Assembly (NCBI GenBank): GCA_947500035.1
Contig: CANMQP010000012.1
Location: 496,001-560,000, forward strand
Direction: 5' to 3'
Source: an uncultured Kiloniellaceae bacterium
Lineage (GTDB): Bacteria > Pseudomonadota > Alphaproteobacteria > Kiloniellales > Kiloniellaceae
Length of the DNA stretch: 64,000 bases
Part shown: piece after piece, positions 44,690 through 54,722 of the stretch
Numbering within the stretch: position 1 is the first letter of the stretch
Layout: each line of letters opens with the position of its first letter
Position numbers and translations under genes: made by a program
The notes under the pieces: generated by a model
What the model saw: the letters and a program-made list of their open reading frames with translations, nothing else
The model's database searches: none
What the model was told of the DNA's origin: nothing

Positions 44690-45544
44690 ATGCCCGTCGT
44701 TATGCCGGCGGTCTTCGTGTTTCTCTGGAGTACCGGATTTATCGGTGCAAAGCTCGGCCTGCCCTATGCCGAACCCATGACCTTTCTGGCCCTGCGTTTC
44801 GGCATCGTGGTGGCTCTGATGCTGCCCTTCGCCCTGCTGATCCGTGCGCCCTGGCCCAAGAGCTGGACCGAGGCCGGTCACATCGCGCTTGCCGGACTCC
44901 TGCTGCACGGGGCCTATCTGGGTGCGGTTTTCGCGTCCATTGACCAGGGTGTGGAAGCCGGTGTGTCAGCCCTCATCGTCGGGGTTCAACCGATCCTGGT
45001 GGCCGTCGCCGCCGGGCCTTTGTTGGGCGAACGGGTGACGCGCCGCCAATGGATCGGCTTGTTTCTTGGGATGCTGGGCGTGATTGTCGTGGTCTCGAAC
45101 AAGCTCTCGCTGGGCATCGGAACGCCTTTCGGGATGGCGCTCTCGGTCTTTGCGCTTTTCGGTATGTCCGCCGGGACCCTCTACCAAAAACGTTTCTGTG
45201 GCGGAATGGATTTGCGCTCCGGCAGCGTCATCCAGTTTGCGGCAACCACCCTGCTGGTCGGCGGATTGGCGTTCCTGCTGGAAACACGCGAGGTGGTCTG
45301 GCATGCGGACTTCATTATTGCCCTGGGCTGGCTGGTTTTCGTCTTGTCTTTCGGCGCGATGACCCTGCTCTACATCCTGATCCGGCGCGGCGAGGCGGCA
45401 CGGGTCTCAAGCCTCTTTTTCCTGGTGCCGCCCTGCACGGCGGTGATTGCCTGGTTTTTGTTCGGTGAGACGCTGGAGATCACAGCTCTGGCCGGGATGG
45501 CGCTTGCCATGATCGGTGTCGCTTTGGTGAATCTGCGGCGCTGA
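44690..45544 (+). CDS. EamA/DMT-family exporter
   Basis: The product from 44690 has 284 residues and ten predicted helices as two five-helix EamA repeats. Motifs include FLWSTGFIGAKLGLPYAEPMTFLALRF at the start of repeat one and a second repeat ending in the LFGETLEITALAGMALAMIGVALVNLRR typical C-terminus. Members export amino acids, metabolites or dicarboxylates. The ATG at 44690 has AGGAAA just upstream; frames from 44597 or 44651 lack this and add a polar leader. Expression is probably set by the divergent MocR regulator. Confidence 0.88.
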   Translation: MPVVMPAVFVFLWSTGFIGAKLGLPYAEPMTFLALRFGIVVALMLPFALLIRAPWPKSWTEAGHIALAGLLLHGAYLGAVFASIDQGVEAGVSALIVGVQPILVAVAAGPLLGERVTRRQWIGLFLGMLGVIVVVSNKLSLGIGTPFGMALSVFALFGMSAGTLYQKRFCGGMDLRSGSVIQFAATTLLVGGLAFLLETREVVWHADFIIALGWLVFVLSFGAMTLLYILIRRGEAARVSSLFFLVPPCTAVIAWFLFGETLEITALAGMALAMIGVALVNLRR

Positions 45545-45550
45545 CGTGCT

Positions 45551-45832
45551 TTAAGCCGGCTTTTTCATCAGCCGGTCTTCCATCGCACAGGCCTCATCGA
45601 CCATCACTCTGTAGATACGGCGGACCAGATCCGGGTCCAGGCCAAGCTCCGCAGCAGATTTCGCGTTTCGTTCGATGACTTCGGTGACGCGATCGGCCAG
45701 AACACTGGGGATGCCATGTTCGGCCTTGATCACCGCGACTTCTTCGATAATGCCGTAGCGCTCCGCCAGCAGACGCACGATCTGATCGTCAAGCGCGTCG
45801 ATGCGCCGCCTGTGGGCTTGTAATAGCTTCAT
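45551..45832 (-). CDS. Chorismate mutase (AroQ class)
   Basis: The 93-residue protein has the three-helix AroQ fold: HRRRIDALDDQIVRLLAERYGIIEEVAVIK (with the Arg and Lys active-site residues), then DRVTEVIERNAKSAAELGLD and LVRRIYRVMVDEACAMEDR. It rearranges chorismate to prephenate on the way to Phe and Tyr. It is monofunctional, and the relation to PchB-type isochorismate pyruvate lyases cannot be excluded from sequence. It is convergent with the EamA gene, leaving only 6 bp. Confidence 0.9.
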   Translation of the reverse strand: MKLLQAHRRRIDALDDQIVRLLAERYGIIEEVAVIKAEHGIPSVLADRVTEVIERNAKSAAELGLDPDLVRRIYRVMVDEACAMEDRLMKKPA

Positions 45833-45904
45833 GAAGTGGGTTCCGGACTCAGTTTGGGTGTAGAATCCAGGATATTAGCGTGCAGGCCTGCCGGGGGAAT
45901 GCGA

Positions 45905-46144
45905 CTAAAAGTCCGAACAGATGCCGTTGCGCTCCCAATCCCCATACCGCGTGGGTTCGGGGCCTTCCGGTCCGCCGATTTCCTTGGGCAGGTTGACCTG
46001 GCCCGAGCGGGCGCGCAGGGCCGCTGCCTTTTCCATCTTCTCAGCCGTGACTTGCCCGTCCGCCTGATTGGGTTGAGATTTGGGTGCGCCCGCGCGCGAG
46101 GTCTTCGCCGGGGCCGGTTTGTGGGACGTAAAAAGCTTGGTCAT
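45905..46144 (-). CDS. DUF1674/SDHAF4-like protein
   Basis: The 79-residue protein ends in the diagnostic [20 protein letters not shown]...DF segment of DUF1674. Mitochondrial SDHAF4 (Sdh8), from the same family, binds flavinylated SdhA during succinate dehydrogenase assembly, so an assembly role is likely here. The N-terminal half is low-complexity and basic. No sdh genes are in the window. It is divergent from htpX, as in many alphaproteobacteria. Confidence 0.92.
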   Translation of the reverse strand: MTKLFTSHKPAPAKTSRAGAPKSQPNQADGQVTAEKMEKAAALRARSGQVNLPKEIGGPEGPEPTRYGDWERNGICSDF

Positions 46145-46257
46145 GTCCTTTATATGGCATTGAACCTAAGCGCCGCCAAGTCTTGAAGGCCATGGTTCCG
46201 GTCCTTACCTGAGAAGCGTCGGGAGACGAGTTGGAGAAGAAAGGACCCGGCCCTGCG

Positions 46258-47106
46258 ATGAACTATACCAAAACCGCTATGCTCTTGGCCGCGATGACGG
46301 CCCTGTTCCTCGGCGTCGGCTTCATGCTCGGCGGCGAAGCCGGTATGGTGATCGCCTTTGGCATCGCAGTCGCGATGAACCTCTTCGCCTACTGGAACTC
46401 GGACAAGATGGTCCTGAAGATGTATGGCGCCAAGGAGATCGGCCCTCAGGACTCCCCGAATTTTTACGGCATGGTGAAAAGCCTGGCGCAAAACGCCAAG
46501 ATGCCCATGCCCAAGGTTTATCTGATTGAGAACGACCAGCCCAACGCCTTCGCGACGGGGCGTAATCCGGAAAATGCCGCGGTTGCCGCGACAACCGGTC
46601 TGCTGAAGCGTCTGAACGGGCAGGAAGTCGCGGGCGTGATGGCGCATGAGCTGGCCCATGTGCAGAACCGCGACACCCTGACCATGACCATCACCGCGAC
46701 CCTGGCCGGCGCGATCTCCATGCTGGCGAACTTCGCACTGTTTTTCGGCGGCAACCGGAACAGTCCGCTGGGTCTGATCGGCACGCTGGCGATGATGTTC
46801 CTCGCCCCTATGGCCGCGGCACTGGTTCAGATGGCGATCTCACGCTCGCGGGAATACGAAGCGGACCGCCTGGGCGCGGAGCTCTGCGGCAATCCCGAGT
46901 GGCTGGCGTCCGCGTTGGAGAAAATCGACCGTTCCGCGCAGAGCATCGACAATGTCGCGGCGGAGCGGAACCCGGCAACCGCCCATATGTTCATTATCAA
47001 TCCGCTGCACGCCCACAAGGTCGACAACCTCTTCTCGACCCACCCCAGCACCGCGAACCGCGTCGCGCGCCTGCGGGCCATGGCCGCCGGCGGATCCGGC
47101 CGCTGA
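46258..47106 (+). CDS. htpX: Membrane zinc metalloprotease HtpX
   Basis: HtpX is an inner-membrane M48 protease that degrades misfolded membrane proteins together with FtsH. The 282-residue protein has two N-terminal helices (about 5-45), the zinc site HELAH (in [14 protein letters not shown]), two further helices, and the third ligand Glu in [13 protein letters not shown]. The ATG at 46258 gives the usual [13 protein letters not shown]-terminus; a TTG at 46231 with GGGAG upstream is an alternative that adds nine residues. Confidence 0.95.
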   Translation: MNYTKTAMLLAAMTALFLGVGFMLGGEAGMVIAFGIAVAMNLFAYWNSDKMVLKMYGAKEIGPQDSPNFYGMVKSLAQNAKMPMPKVYLIENDQPNAFATGRNPENAAVAATTGLLKRLNGQEVAGVMAHELAHVQNRDTLTMTITATLAGAISMLANFALFFGGNRNSPLGLIGTLAMMFLAPMAAALVQMAISRSREYEADRLGAELCGNPEWLASALEKIDRSAQSIDNVAAERNPATAHMFIINPLHAHKVDNLFSTHPSTANRVARLRAMAAGGSGR

Positions 47107-47167
47107 GGCAGAAGCGCCGCTGAAGCAGAAGCACAGACGAGAGCGAACCCAACCGGCCAGCAGGCCA

Positions 47168-47207
47168 AGAAAAGGCCCCCGCCGATTTCGCAGCGGAGGC
47201 CTTTTTC
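47168..47207 (+). terminator. Rho-independent terminator of htpX
   Basis: AAAAGGCC at 47170-47177 pairs with GGCCTTTT ending at about 47205, with an inner GC pair region and a T-tract. It separates htpX from the convergent BCCT gene. Confidence 0.8.
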
Positions 47208-47235
47208 AAGCTAACCCGAAGATGGGGGTGATGCC

Positions 47236-48909
47236 TTATTCGGCGGGCTCGGCAGGAGCGCTGGTTACCGTTTCCATGCCTTGTTGCTCACGCCGGCTGT
47301 CGTTGTAGATCGCTTTTATCAGCGCAACGCACATCAGCACCATTACAAGGGAGAAGGGCAAGGCCCCGATCACCATCGCCGTTTGGATGGCTTTCAGCCC
47401 GCCAACCAGCAAGAGCGCCGCGACCACGGACCCGAGCGCCACACCCCAGAAGATGATGTGCGGACGCGCCTTCGGACCTTCGTCACCCGCTGCATTGATC
47501 GTGTTGACGATCAGAACCGCGGAGTCAGCCGAGGTCACCAGATAGGTCATCAGCAAGACAACGATCATAGCCGCCATCAGCCAGGAGAGGATCTCCGAAA
47601 TCGGCGCCAGCATGAAGTTCGTCATGGCGAAAATCTTATCGCCATCCGGTGCGCTTGTAATGACGCCACCGGCCCCGCCGGTCAGTTCCAGATCGATCGC
47701 CGTGCCACCGGCCCAGGTGAACCAGACAAAGCACATGATCGAAGGCACGATCATAGCCCCCAGGACGAATTCGCGAATGGTCCGGCCCTTGGAGATACGC
47801 GCCAGGAACAGGCCCACGAAGGGCGCGAAGGCAACCCACCAGGCCCAGTAGAAGACGGACCAGGCACCCTGCCAGTTCGCAAGCTTCGTCGCGACAGAGT
47901 CTGCGACACCGTCCGACTGCCAGACCCGGAACATCATGTCCGGCATGGCGATCAGATAATCCCAGAGACCGACGACCAGGGCCTGCAGACCAAAGAAGGT
48001 CGAGCCGAACAGCAGGAAGAACCCGAGCAGGGCAATGCTGAGAACCATGTTGATATTCGAGAGCCACTTGATGCCTTTACCGACACCCGACAGCGCCGAA
48101 AGCGTTGAGGCGCCCATAATCACTAGGATCGCGACGATGATCCCGAGCGAGCTCGCCGTACCCTCTTCGGTCGAGAGGCCGCCAATCCCGATACGCGACA
48201 GACCGGAGACAAACTGCTCAACACCGAAACCAAGGGTCTGAGCAACACCAAGAATGGTCGCGACCACAGCAACGATGTCGATGACGTGACCCCAGGGTCC
48301 GGACAGTGACTTACCGAACAAAGGCGTCAGAGACGAGCGAATGGTCAGTGGCAGGCTGCGGCGATAACTGAAGAAGGCCAGTGCCAATCCGGCAATCGCA
48401 TAACAGGCCCAGGCTCCAAGCCCCCAGTGCAGGAAGGACCACTTGTAGGCCATGCGGATATTGTCCGCACTGGCGGCATTGGTAAGCCCCTTGATCACTT
48501 CGGGATTATTGTTGAAGTGATAGACCGGTTCCGCGACCGCCCAGGTCAGCATGCCGACGCCGATACCGGCGCCGAACATCATCGAAAACCAGGAGAAGTT
48601 CGAAAACTCCGGTTTTTCGTCGTGCTGACCCAATTTAAGCCGGCCGGCCGCAGGCCAAATGGCCAGGGCAATACAGACCAGCACGAACAGTGCCACGACC
48701 CAGATGTACCAGGTCGCGAAGTTCGCGAGGATGAAGGTGTTAAACTTATTCAGGATGGCCCCGGCTTGCTCCGGGAAGGCAACGGCCCAGATGACAAGCC
48801 CCCCGATCAGGATTTTCGACGAGATCGTAACGTCCCGGCTAAAGCCCCGATAAAAGCCGGCATCGGCTGTTTTGATAGGTAAATCCGTGAGTGCTGGCTT
48901 CAGCGCCAT
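47236..48909 (-). CDS. BCCT-family betaine/choline/carnitine transporter
   Basis: The 557-residue protein has twelve predicted helices and the BCCT signature region GAGIGVGMLTWAVAEPVYHF with Gly-rich helix and conserved Trp. A later WTVFYWAWW-like segment (SVFYWAWWVAFAPFVGLFLARISKGRTIREF) is the family's best-conserved part. It would import a quaternary amine osmolyte, probably with sodium, consistent with a saline habitat and with the sodium channel elsewhere in the window. Start ATG is preceded by AAGGGGGG. It interrupts the usual adjacency of htpX and rsmB. Confidence 0.93.
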   Translation of the reverse strand: MALKPALTDLPIKTADAGFYRGFSRDVTISSKILIGGLVIWAVAFPEQAGAILNKFNTFILANFATWYIWVVALFVLVCIALAIWPAAGRLKLGQHDEKPEFSNFSWFSMMFGAGIGVGMLTWAVAEPVYHFNNNPEVIKGLTNAASADNIRMAYKWSFLHWGLGAWACYAIAGLALAFFSYRRSLPLTIRSSLTPLFGKSLSGPWGHVIDIVAVVATILGVAQTLGFGVEQFVSGLSRIGIGGLSTEEGTASSLGIIVAILVIMGASTLSALSGVGKGIKWLSNINMVLSIALLGFFLLFGSTFFGLQALVVGLWDYLIAMPDMMFRVWQSDGVADSVATKLANWQGAWSVFYWAWWVAFAPFVGLFLARISKGRTIREFVLGAMIVPSIMCFVWFTWAGGTAIDLELTGGAGGVITSAPDGDKIFAMTNFMLAPISEILSWLMAAMIVVLLMTYLVTSADSAVLIVNTINAAGDEGPKARPHIIFWGVALGSVVAALLLVGGLKAIQTAMVIGALPFSLVMVLMCVALIKAIYNDSRREQQGMETVTSAPAEPAE

Positions 48910-49426
48910 ATTTGATGCCCCCCTTGTTTTTTTGTCGCGATGATCGCCGTGTTTAGCCTTGGATTTCGGCCATCACAGCTGTGGCATGTTTTATTCCCTT
49001 ACACATCTTTTACATGTTGTTTACCAATAGCAACAGGCATTCGCCATTGCAGGCACGGCCCATCCCTACGGAGATTGCGGGTTACCGGCACATCGCAAGC
49101 TGGAGACGGCGATAAGAAAAAACCTTTTACGTGATTGATAAATATTACTCTTTTCCGACAGTATCAGACCCCGAAAATCGCGGAGTCAGCTGGTCTTTTG
49201 CAGGGCGCAAGAACACCGCAGGTTTCTGAAACCGGTTACATAAATGCAACGGCATCTCTGGTGAAAAGGTCGGTTTCGGGGATTGCGGAAGCTTCGTCAT
49301 GCTTTGAGCGTAAAATTCTCGTGATCGCGCGCCGCCCTCCCCTCATTGATGACCTGATGGGTTCCTTTCCTCACAAAAACTGAAGATTCCGCTTTCATTG
49401 CACTGCCGAAATGCTAAACCCCGGCC
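48910..49426. other. Divergent region between BCCT gene and rsmB
   Basis: The 517 bases contain the promoters of two divergent genes and an AT-rich part around 49125-49160. An 82-codon open frame at 49135-49383 has no recognisable family and poor codon bias and is not called. No repeat or structured RNA was recognised. Confidence 0.45.
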
Positions 49427-50830
49427 ATGCCAAGCAAACGAACCAACAGCAAATCCAAACGCAGCCGTCAGCCGGGTGAGACCTCCCCCGGTCAAGTGCC
49501 GCCGCGCGCCCCGACGTCACGGACCGGCAAGGACCCCAATCCACGCCGCATCGCGGCGACGATTCTGAACGCTGTCCTGCGTCAGGAAACACCGCTCGAC
49601 GATGCCTTGAATGCCCACAAGGACCTCCCCAATCTCGACGCCCGCGACCGCGCCTTCGTCCGGCTGCTGACCACCACGGTCCTGCGCCGCCTTGGGCAGA
49701 TCGACGATCTGATCGCGCATTGCCTGGACCGCCCCCTAAAGGCGAAGTTTGGGGAAGCCGAAGACCTGATCCGCATGGGCGCCGCTCAACTCCTGTTCCT
49801 GGAAACACCGCCCCACGCGGCACTGAGCACGACCCTGGCTCTTGCAACCACGCCCCGAACCTCGGGCCAGAAAGGCCTGATCAACGCCATTCTGCGGCGG
49901 CTCGACCGGGAAGGCCGGGCGCTGGTGGAAGCACAGGACGCGGCGCGCCTGAACACCCCGGACTGGCTCTGGCAATCCTGGAGCGAAGCTTATGGAGAAG
50001 CGCAGGCTCGGGCCATTGCCGAGAGCAATCTCAAAGAGCCGCCGCTCGATCTGACCATCAAGACCGAGAGCGGCGACTGGGTCACGCGCATGGCCAACGC
50101 AGGCCTGGACGCCCAAAAACTGCCTGGAGGCTCAGTCCGCATCGAGCATGCGGGCGATGTGCGCCGCTTGCCCGGCTACGATCGCGGCCACTGGTGGGTT
50201 CAGGATGCTGCGGCCACGCTGCCCGCCCGCCTGCTGGGCGAGATAGAGGATTTAAGGGTCATCGATCTCTGTGCGGCGCCGGGAGGTAAGACCGCGCAGC
50301 TCGCTGCCGCCGGCGCCAAGGTCACCGCCGTCGACCGCTCGACCAGCCGGCTTCGCCGCCTGTCCGAGAATCTGGACCGGCTGAACCTCTCGGCGGAAGT
50401 GATCGCAGCGAACGCGACCCGCTGGCAGCCGAAGCAGCCGGCGGATGCGGTTCTGCTGGACGCGCCCTGCAGCGCCACGGGGACGCTGCGGCGTCATCCT
50501 GACATTGCCTGGCTGCGCAAAGCCGGGGACATCGCTTCGGTCACGGAACTGCAGGACAGTCTTCTGAATGCCGCCGTGGAGATGGTCAAACCCGGCGGCC
50601 TTCTGGTCTACGCAACCTGTTCGCTGCAGCCGCAGGAAGGGCCCGAACGCATCGCAGCGCTGCTGGAAACGCGCAAGGACCTGGAACGGATTCCCCTCAA
50701 GGCGGAGGAGCTCGGTGAAGGGCTCGAAGCCGCAATCACCGCGGACGGCGACCTGCGAACCCTGCCCTCTCATCTGTCGGATCTGGGCGGAATGGATGGG
50801 TTTTTCGCCTGCCGGCTGAGACGGATGTAG
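49427..50830 (+). CDS. rsmB: 16S rRNA m5C967 methyltransferase RsmB-like
   Basis: The 467-residue protein has an N-terminal NusB-like RNA-binding domain (about 40-165) and a C-terminal Rossmann methyltransferase. Motifs are DLCAAPGGKTAQLA for SAM, LLDAPCSATGTLRRHPDI and VYATCSLQPQEG with the two catalytic cysteines, and FFACRLRR at the end. This is the Fmu/Sun layout. Because alphaproteobacteria have several RsmB/RsmF paralogues, the exact target cytosine is inferred. It begins the conserved rsmB-rpe-heparinase order. Confidence 0.9.
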   Translation: MPSKRTNSKSKRSRQPGETSPGQVPPRAPTSRTGKDPNPRRIAATILNAVLRQETPLDDALNAHKDLPNLDARDRAFVRLLTTTVLRRLGQIDDLIAHCLDRPLKAKFGEAEDLIRMGAAQLLFLETPPHAALSTTLALATTPRTSGQKGLINAILRRLDREGRALVEAQDAARLNTPDWLWQSWSEAYGEAQARAIAESNLKEPPLDLTIKTESGDWVTRMANAGLDAQKLPGGSVRIEHAGDVRRLPGYDRGHWWVQDAAATLPARLLGEIEDLRVIDLCAAPGGKTAQLAAAGAKVTAVDRSTSRLRRLSENLDRLNLSAEVIAANATRWQPKQPADAVLLDAPCSATGTLRRHPDIAWLRKAGDIASVTELQDSLLNAAVEMVKPGGLLVYATCSLQPQEGPERIAALLETRKDLERIPLKAEELGEGLEAAITADGDLRTLPSHLSDLGGMDGFFACRLRRM

Positions 50831-51042
50831 AGCCGGACCGCGACAGATCGAACGCCGCCGGCGGATCGCCCTCGAACCGCCACAATTGGGCGTGAGATTC
50901 TCTCACAAACGTGCAGGGGATTCACCGGGAGTCGTCGTCCCTGCTAACACCATGCGCCGTTCGCGGGTAAAGCACCGAAAAGCGCCATCTTTTACACACG
51001 CCTGCGCTTGCGGGCGCGGAGTCATGCTGTTACCAAGAAGCC

Positions 51043-51711
51043 ATGCAACAAAGTACCCGAATAGCACCTTCGATCCTCTCCGCGGACTTCGCCAAATTGG
51101 GCGAGGAGGTGCGCGCGGTCGACGAGGCCGGCGCCGATTATATCCACATCGATGTCATGGACGGCCATTTCGTCCCAAACCTCACCATCGGACCCGGCGT
51201 TGTCAAAGCTCTGCGGCCCCACAGCCGCAAGACCTTCGACGTACACCTGATGATTTCGCCGGTCGATGCTTTTGTGACAGCCTTCGCTGAAGCGGGCGCC
51301 GATATCATCACGGTCCATCCCGAAGCGGGACCCCATGTCCACCGAACCGTTCAACTGATCAAATCGCTGGGCAAAAAAGCCGGCATCTCTCTCAATCCGG
51401 CCACCTCCGTCGACGCGGTCGACCACCTGATCGATCAGCTCGATCTGATTCTGGTGATGAGCGTAAATCCCGGATTCGGCGGACAGGCCTTCATCCCGGG
51501 CGCATTGAACAAAATCGAAGCCCTGCGGCGCAAGATCGAGGCGAGCGGCCGCGACATCGATCTGGAGGTCGACGGCGGCATCAACTTCGAGACGGCTCCG
51601 AGCGCGATTGCCGCCGGCGCCGATGTTCTGGTTGCGGGTACCGCGACCTTCACCGGAGGACCCGGCAACTACGCGGCAAACATCAGTCGTATCCGCGGCA
51701 CAGGAGGATGA
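51043..51711 (+). CDS. rpe: Ribulose-phosphate 3-epimerase
   Basis: Rpe interconverts ribulose-5-phosphate and xylulose-5-phosphate in the pentose phosphate pathway. The 222-residue TIM barrel has [53 protein letters not shown] and EVDGGIN, covering all active-site His and Asp residues. It overlaps the next gene by 4 bp (ATGA). Confidence 0.97.
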   Translation: MQQSTRIAPSILSADFAKLGEEVRAVDEAGADYIHIDVMDGHFVPNLTIGPGVVKALRPHSRKTFDVHLMISPVDAFVTAFAEAGADIITVHPEAGPHVHRTVQLIKSLGKKAGISLNPATSVDAVDHLIDQLDLILVMSVNPGFGGQAFIPGALNKIEALRRKIEASGRDIDLEVDGGINFETAPSAIAAGADVLVAGTATFTGGPGNYAANISRIRGTGG

Positions 51712-53513
51712 TGAGCAAAGGACAGGTCGGCCGTCTCGCAGTGGCGTCTCCGGACGGCGAGAGCACCCGTTCAACGTTCGACTCGCTTCGGCAGACTCTT
51801 GTCGAGGGCGCGGGTAAATTCGGCCACTTTCTGCGCCGTCCGGGCGATCAGGTGGCCTCTGCGCTCTGGTATTCTCTCAAGCGCCCGCTGTTCGGTTTGG
51901 CGCCCTATCGTTTCTCACTCTTCGGGCCCAACGCGACGGCTGTGCGGCTCAGCCCCACCGATCCCTGGCCCGGAAATGCCGACGAAGGTGCGGAGATCCT
52001 GGCCGGGAACTTTAACTTCGCGGGCAACACGCTGCGGAACCCGGCTCCGCTCTGGCGGCCGCCGGGCGCGCCCGCTGGCTGGATCGCCAATCTGCACTCC
52101 TTTTCCTGGCTGCGGGATCTGCGCGCCGTGGGCGGCGACGCCGCCCGTAGGCGGGCACGGGATCTGGTCGGGTCCTGGCTTGCGGCAAACGATCACTATA
52201 GCGCAGCGGCCTGGCAGCCGGTCATTCTCGGTCAGCGCCTGACCAACTGGTTGGGCCAATACGAGTTCTTCGCCGCCAGCGCCGATGTCGCCTTCAGGCA
52301 TCGCTTGCTCGAGGGAATGGTGCAGCAGGCGCGGCATCTCTCCCGGGTTCTGCCCGGTGGTCTAGCCGGGTGCGACCTGATCATGGCGCTGCAGGGCTTG
52401 ATTTCCGTCGGTGCCTGCATTCCCGGCTGCGAAAGCTGGCTGGAACGCGGCCTCGCCTTGCTGGAGCGTGAGCTCGCGAAACAGATCCTGGCCGATGGCG
52501 GCCACATCGAACGCAGTCCTTCACGGCATTTGAAAGTCCTGCGCGCGCTGATCGACATCCGCGCCCTTTTGCACGCCTCCGGTAAACCCGTGCCGCCAAG
52601 CCTGGCAACAGCAATCGAAAATATGGCACCGATCCTGCGCCTTCTGCGCCACGGCGACGGCGGTCTCTCGCTGTTCAACGGCAGCAATGAAGACACTGGC
52701 TGGCAGATCGATATGATCCTCCAACGGGCCGACGGCGCTGCACGCAGTCTGCTCAATGCGCCCCACAGCGGATTTCAGAGACTCCAGGCCGGGCGGAGTG
52801 TCGTGATTGTGGATGCGGGCCGTCCGCCGCAACCGGGCTACGACCGTAACGCCCACGCCGGCACCCTTGGCTTTGAGCTGAGCGCGGGCCGTGAACGTCT
52901 GATCGTGAACTGCGGCGCCCAGGCCAATCATCCCAATTGGCAATGGGTGCAGCGTTCGACCGCGGCCCATACCACCGCCGTCCTGGGTGACACCAACTCA
53001 TCTCAGCTGGGGCCTCAGGCGAGCCTGTTCAAAACGCCGCGCAACGTGGCCTGCAGGCGCGAGGAAGTCGAAGGCAATACCTGGCTCGATATGAGCCACG
53101 ACGGCTACCGCGACGCCTTCGGGGTCATCCATCACCGGCGGCTTTTTCTCTCCTCAACCGGAGATGACTTGCGCGGCGAAGACCGCTTCGAGGGCGATGG
53201 TGCCCACCCGGTCGTTCTGCGGTTCCATCTGCATCCGGATGTCACCGCCAGCCTGGCTGCCAGCGGCGACAATGTCCTGCTGCGCCCGGCCAAGGGTGCC
53301 GGCTGGCAGTTCAGGGCCCGTGGCGGCACCCTCTCACTGGAACAGAGTATCTATCTGGGGCGTGCGGGAGAGGTACGGCGCTGCGAACAGATCGTCGTCA
53401 CCTCTGATGCGCCTTCAAGCGACGGCCTCACAGAGGACGCAGACGGCACGGCCTCGCAAGACCTCCTGATAAAATGGGCGATCAAGCGAATGACCTCCAA
53501 TAAGACCGGTTAG
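51708..53513 (+). CDS. Heparinase II/III family protein
   Basis: The 601-residue protein has an N-terminal alpha/alpha toroid region (with [25 protein letters not shown] and later [16 protein letters not shown]) and a C-terminal heparinase II/III beta-sheet domain (from about 370, with [22 protein letters not shown] and AAHTTAVL). Family members cleave acidic polysaccharides by beta-elimination, but this alphaproteobacterial clade next to rpe and purH has no proven substrate. There is no signal peptide, so a cytoplasmic or unusual export route must be assumed. The nearby polysaccharide genes make a glycan-related role plausible. It is translationally coupled to rpe. Confidence 0.88.
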   Translation: MMSKGQVGRLAVASPDGESTRSTFDSLRQTLVEGAGKFGHFLRRPGDQVASALWYSLKRPLFGLAPYRFSLFGPNATAVRLSPTDPWPGNADEGAEILAGNFNFAGNTLRNPAPLWRPPGAPAGWIANLHSFSWLRDLRAVGGDAARRRARDLVGSWLAANDHYSAAAWQPVILGQRLTNWLGQYEFFAASADVAFRHRLLEGMVQQARHLSRVLPGGLAGCDLIMALQGLISVGACIPGCESWLERGLALLERELAKQILADGGHIERSPSRHLKVLRALIDIRALLHASGKPVPPSLATAIENMAPILRLLRHGDGGLSLFNGSNEDTGWQIDMILQRADGAARSLLNAPHSGFQRLQAGRSVVIVDAGRPPQPGYDRNAHAGTLGFELSAGRERLIVNCGAQANHPNWQWVQRSTAAHTTAVLGDTNSSQLGPQASLFKTPRNVACRREEVEGNTWLDMSHDGYRDAFGVIHHRRLFLSSTGDDLRGEDRFEGDGAHPVVLRFHLHPDVTASLAASGDNVLLRPAKGAGWQFRARGGTLSLEQSIYLGRAGEVRRCEQIVVTSDAPSSDGLTEDADGTASQDLLIKWAIKRMTSNKTG

Positions 53514-53582
53514 ATCTCTTCATCCCGCAACGGGCACACGCCGTTCTGGCTCGAGAGCGTGAAATAGGTCTATAACGCCATC

Positions 53583-54617
53583 ATGACCCTGACTGAACTG
53601 ATCTTTGCTGCGGGTTTCGGCGCGGTTGCGACCTGGGCGATGACCTTTCTCGTCCTGAGACTTCTGGTCCGCTACGGCATCTTCGATACGCCCAACGAAC
53701 GCAGCAGTCATGCACATCCCAAACCCCGTGGCGGCGGCCTCGCAGTGCTTGCGGTTCTGCTTCCGTCGTGGGGCCTGATCTCTCTGTTCCACGGTACCGC
53801 GCCGCCGGGCTTTCTGGCGGTTCTGGCCGCCACTCTGATTCTGGCGGCCATTTCCTGGCTGGACGATGTCAAAAACCAGCCGGTCGTTTTGCGCCTGATC
53901 GTCCAGTTTGCGGTGGTTATCGCCGGCATCGCCTTTACCGCATCGGACGGCGGCGGCTTTCTCGTATTTCAAGGCTTGCTGCCGGATTGGCTGGATCACC
54001 TCTTCAAGGCATTGGCCTGGGTCTGGTTCATCAACCTCTTCAATTTCATGGATGGCGCCGACGGCATCACGGGCATCGAAACTCTTACCATAGGGCTGGG
54101 CCTCGGGCTGATTTACATGCTCACCCAGGAGGGATCTGCGGTCGCGGCTTATCCGACAATGCTTGCGGCCTGTACCGCGGGCTTTCTGGTCTGGAACTGG
54201 GCGCCCTCGAAAATCTTCCTGGGCGATATCGGCAGCGTCACGCTGGGTTATCTGATCGGCTGGCTGCTGCTGGTCTGCGCGGCGCAGGGCCAATGGGCCG
54301 CAGCACTTCTACTCCCGCTTTACTATCTCTGCGACGCGACCATCACCCTCTGCCGGCGCGCCCTGCGCGGGGAGAAAATCTGGCGCGGCCACCGCGAACA
54401 CTTTTACCAGAAAGCCCTGCTGCGCGGCGCCGGCCATGCCTGGGTATCGCGTAACCTGCTGCTGCACAATATCGCCCTCGTTTTTCTGGCAGTTGTGAGC
54501 GTCTCGTTCCGACCCTGGTTCTCATTGATAGCCGGCATTTTTGTGGTTGCCGCACTGCTGTTCCGCTTTGCCAACCACCCCATGGCACCACAAGGCACGA
54601 CCTCTGCGACCGAATAG
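53583..54617 (+). CDS. Polyprenyl-phosphate glycosyl-1-phosphate transferase (WecA/WbpL-like)
   Basis: The 344-residue membrane protein has ten or eleven helices and the family loops: RSSHAHPKPRGGGLAV, the metal site WLDDVKN, NLFNFMDGADGITG and HREHFYQKALLRG. It would transfer a UDP-activated amino sugar phosphate to undecaprenyl phosphate, the first step of a surface polysaccharide. WbpL/WbcO-like enzymes use N-acetyl-fucosamine or -quinovosamine type sugars, which fits the dehydratase encoded next. No other polysaccharide gene, polymerase or flippase is in the window. Confidence 0.9.
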   Translation: MTLTELIFAAGFGAVATWAMTFLVLRLLVRYGIFDTPNERSSHAHPKPRGGGLAVLAVLLPSWGLISLFHGTAPPGFLAVLAATLILAAISWLDDVKNQPVVLRLIVQFAVVIAGIAFTASDGGGFLVFQGLLPDWLDHLFKALAWVWFINLFNFMDGADGITGIETLTIGLGLGLIYMLTQEGSAVAAYPTMLAACTAGFLVWNWAPSKIFLGDIGSVTLGYLIGWLLLVCAAQGQWAAALLLPLYYLCDATITLCRRALRGEKIWRGHREHFYQKALLRGAGHAWVSRNLLLHNIALVFLAVVSVSFRPWFSLIAGIFVVAALLFRFANHPMAPQGTTSATE

Positions 54618-54722
54618 CCACCCTGTGGGCGCAACCCGGCCTTGCGTACCCGAGTCCCCTTCGTGCTAATCTAGCAAGACATTACGCGCTCCCGGCTCAT
54701 TTCGACTTTCTGAGACAGACCG

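Noticed and set aside
49135-49383. 82-codon open frame between the BCCT gene and rsmB
   Set aside because: No recognisable family, poor third-position G/C bias and no clear ribosome-binding site; treated as non-coding.
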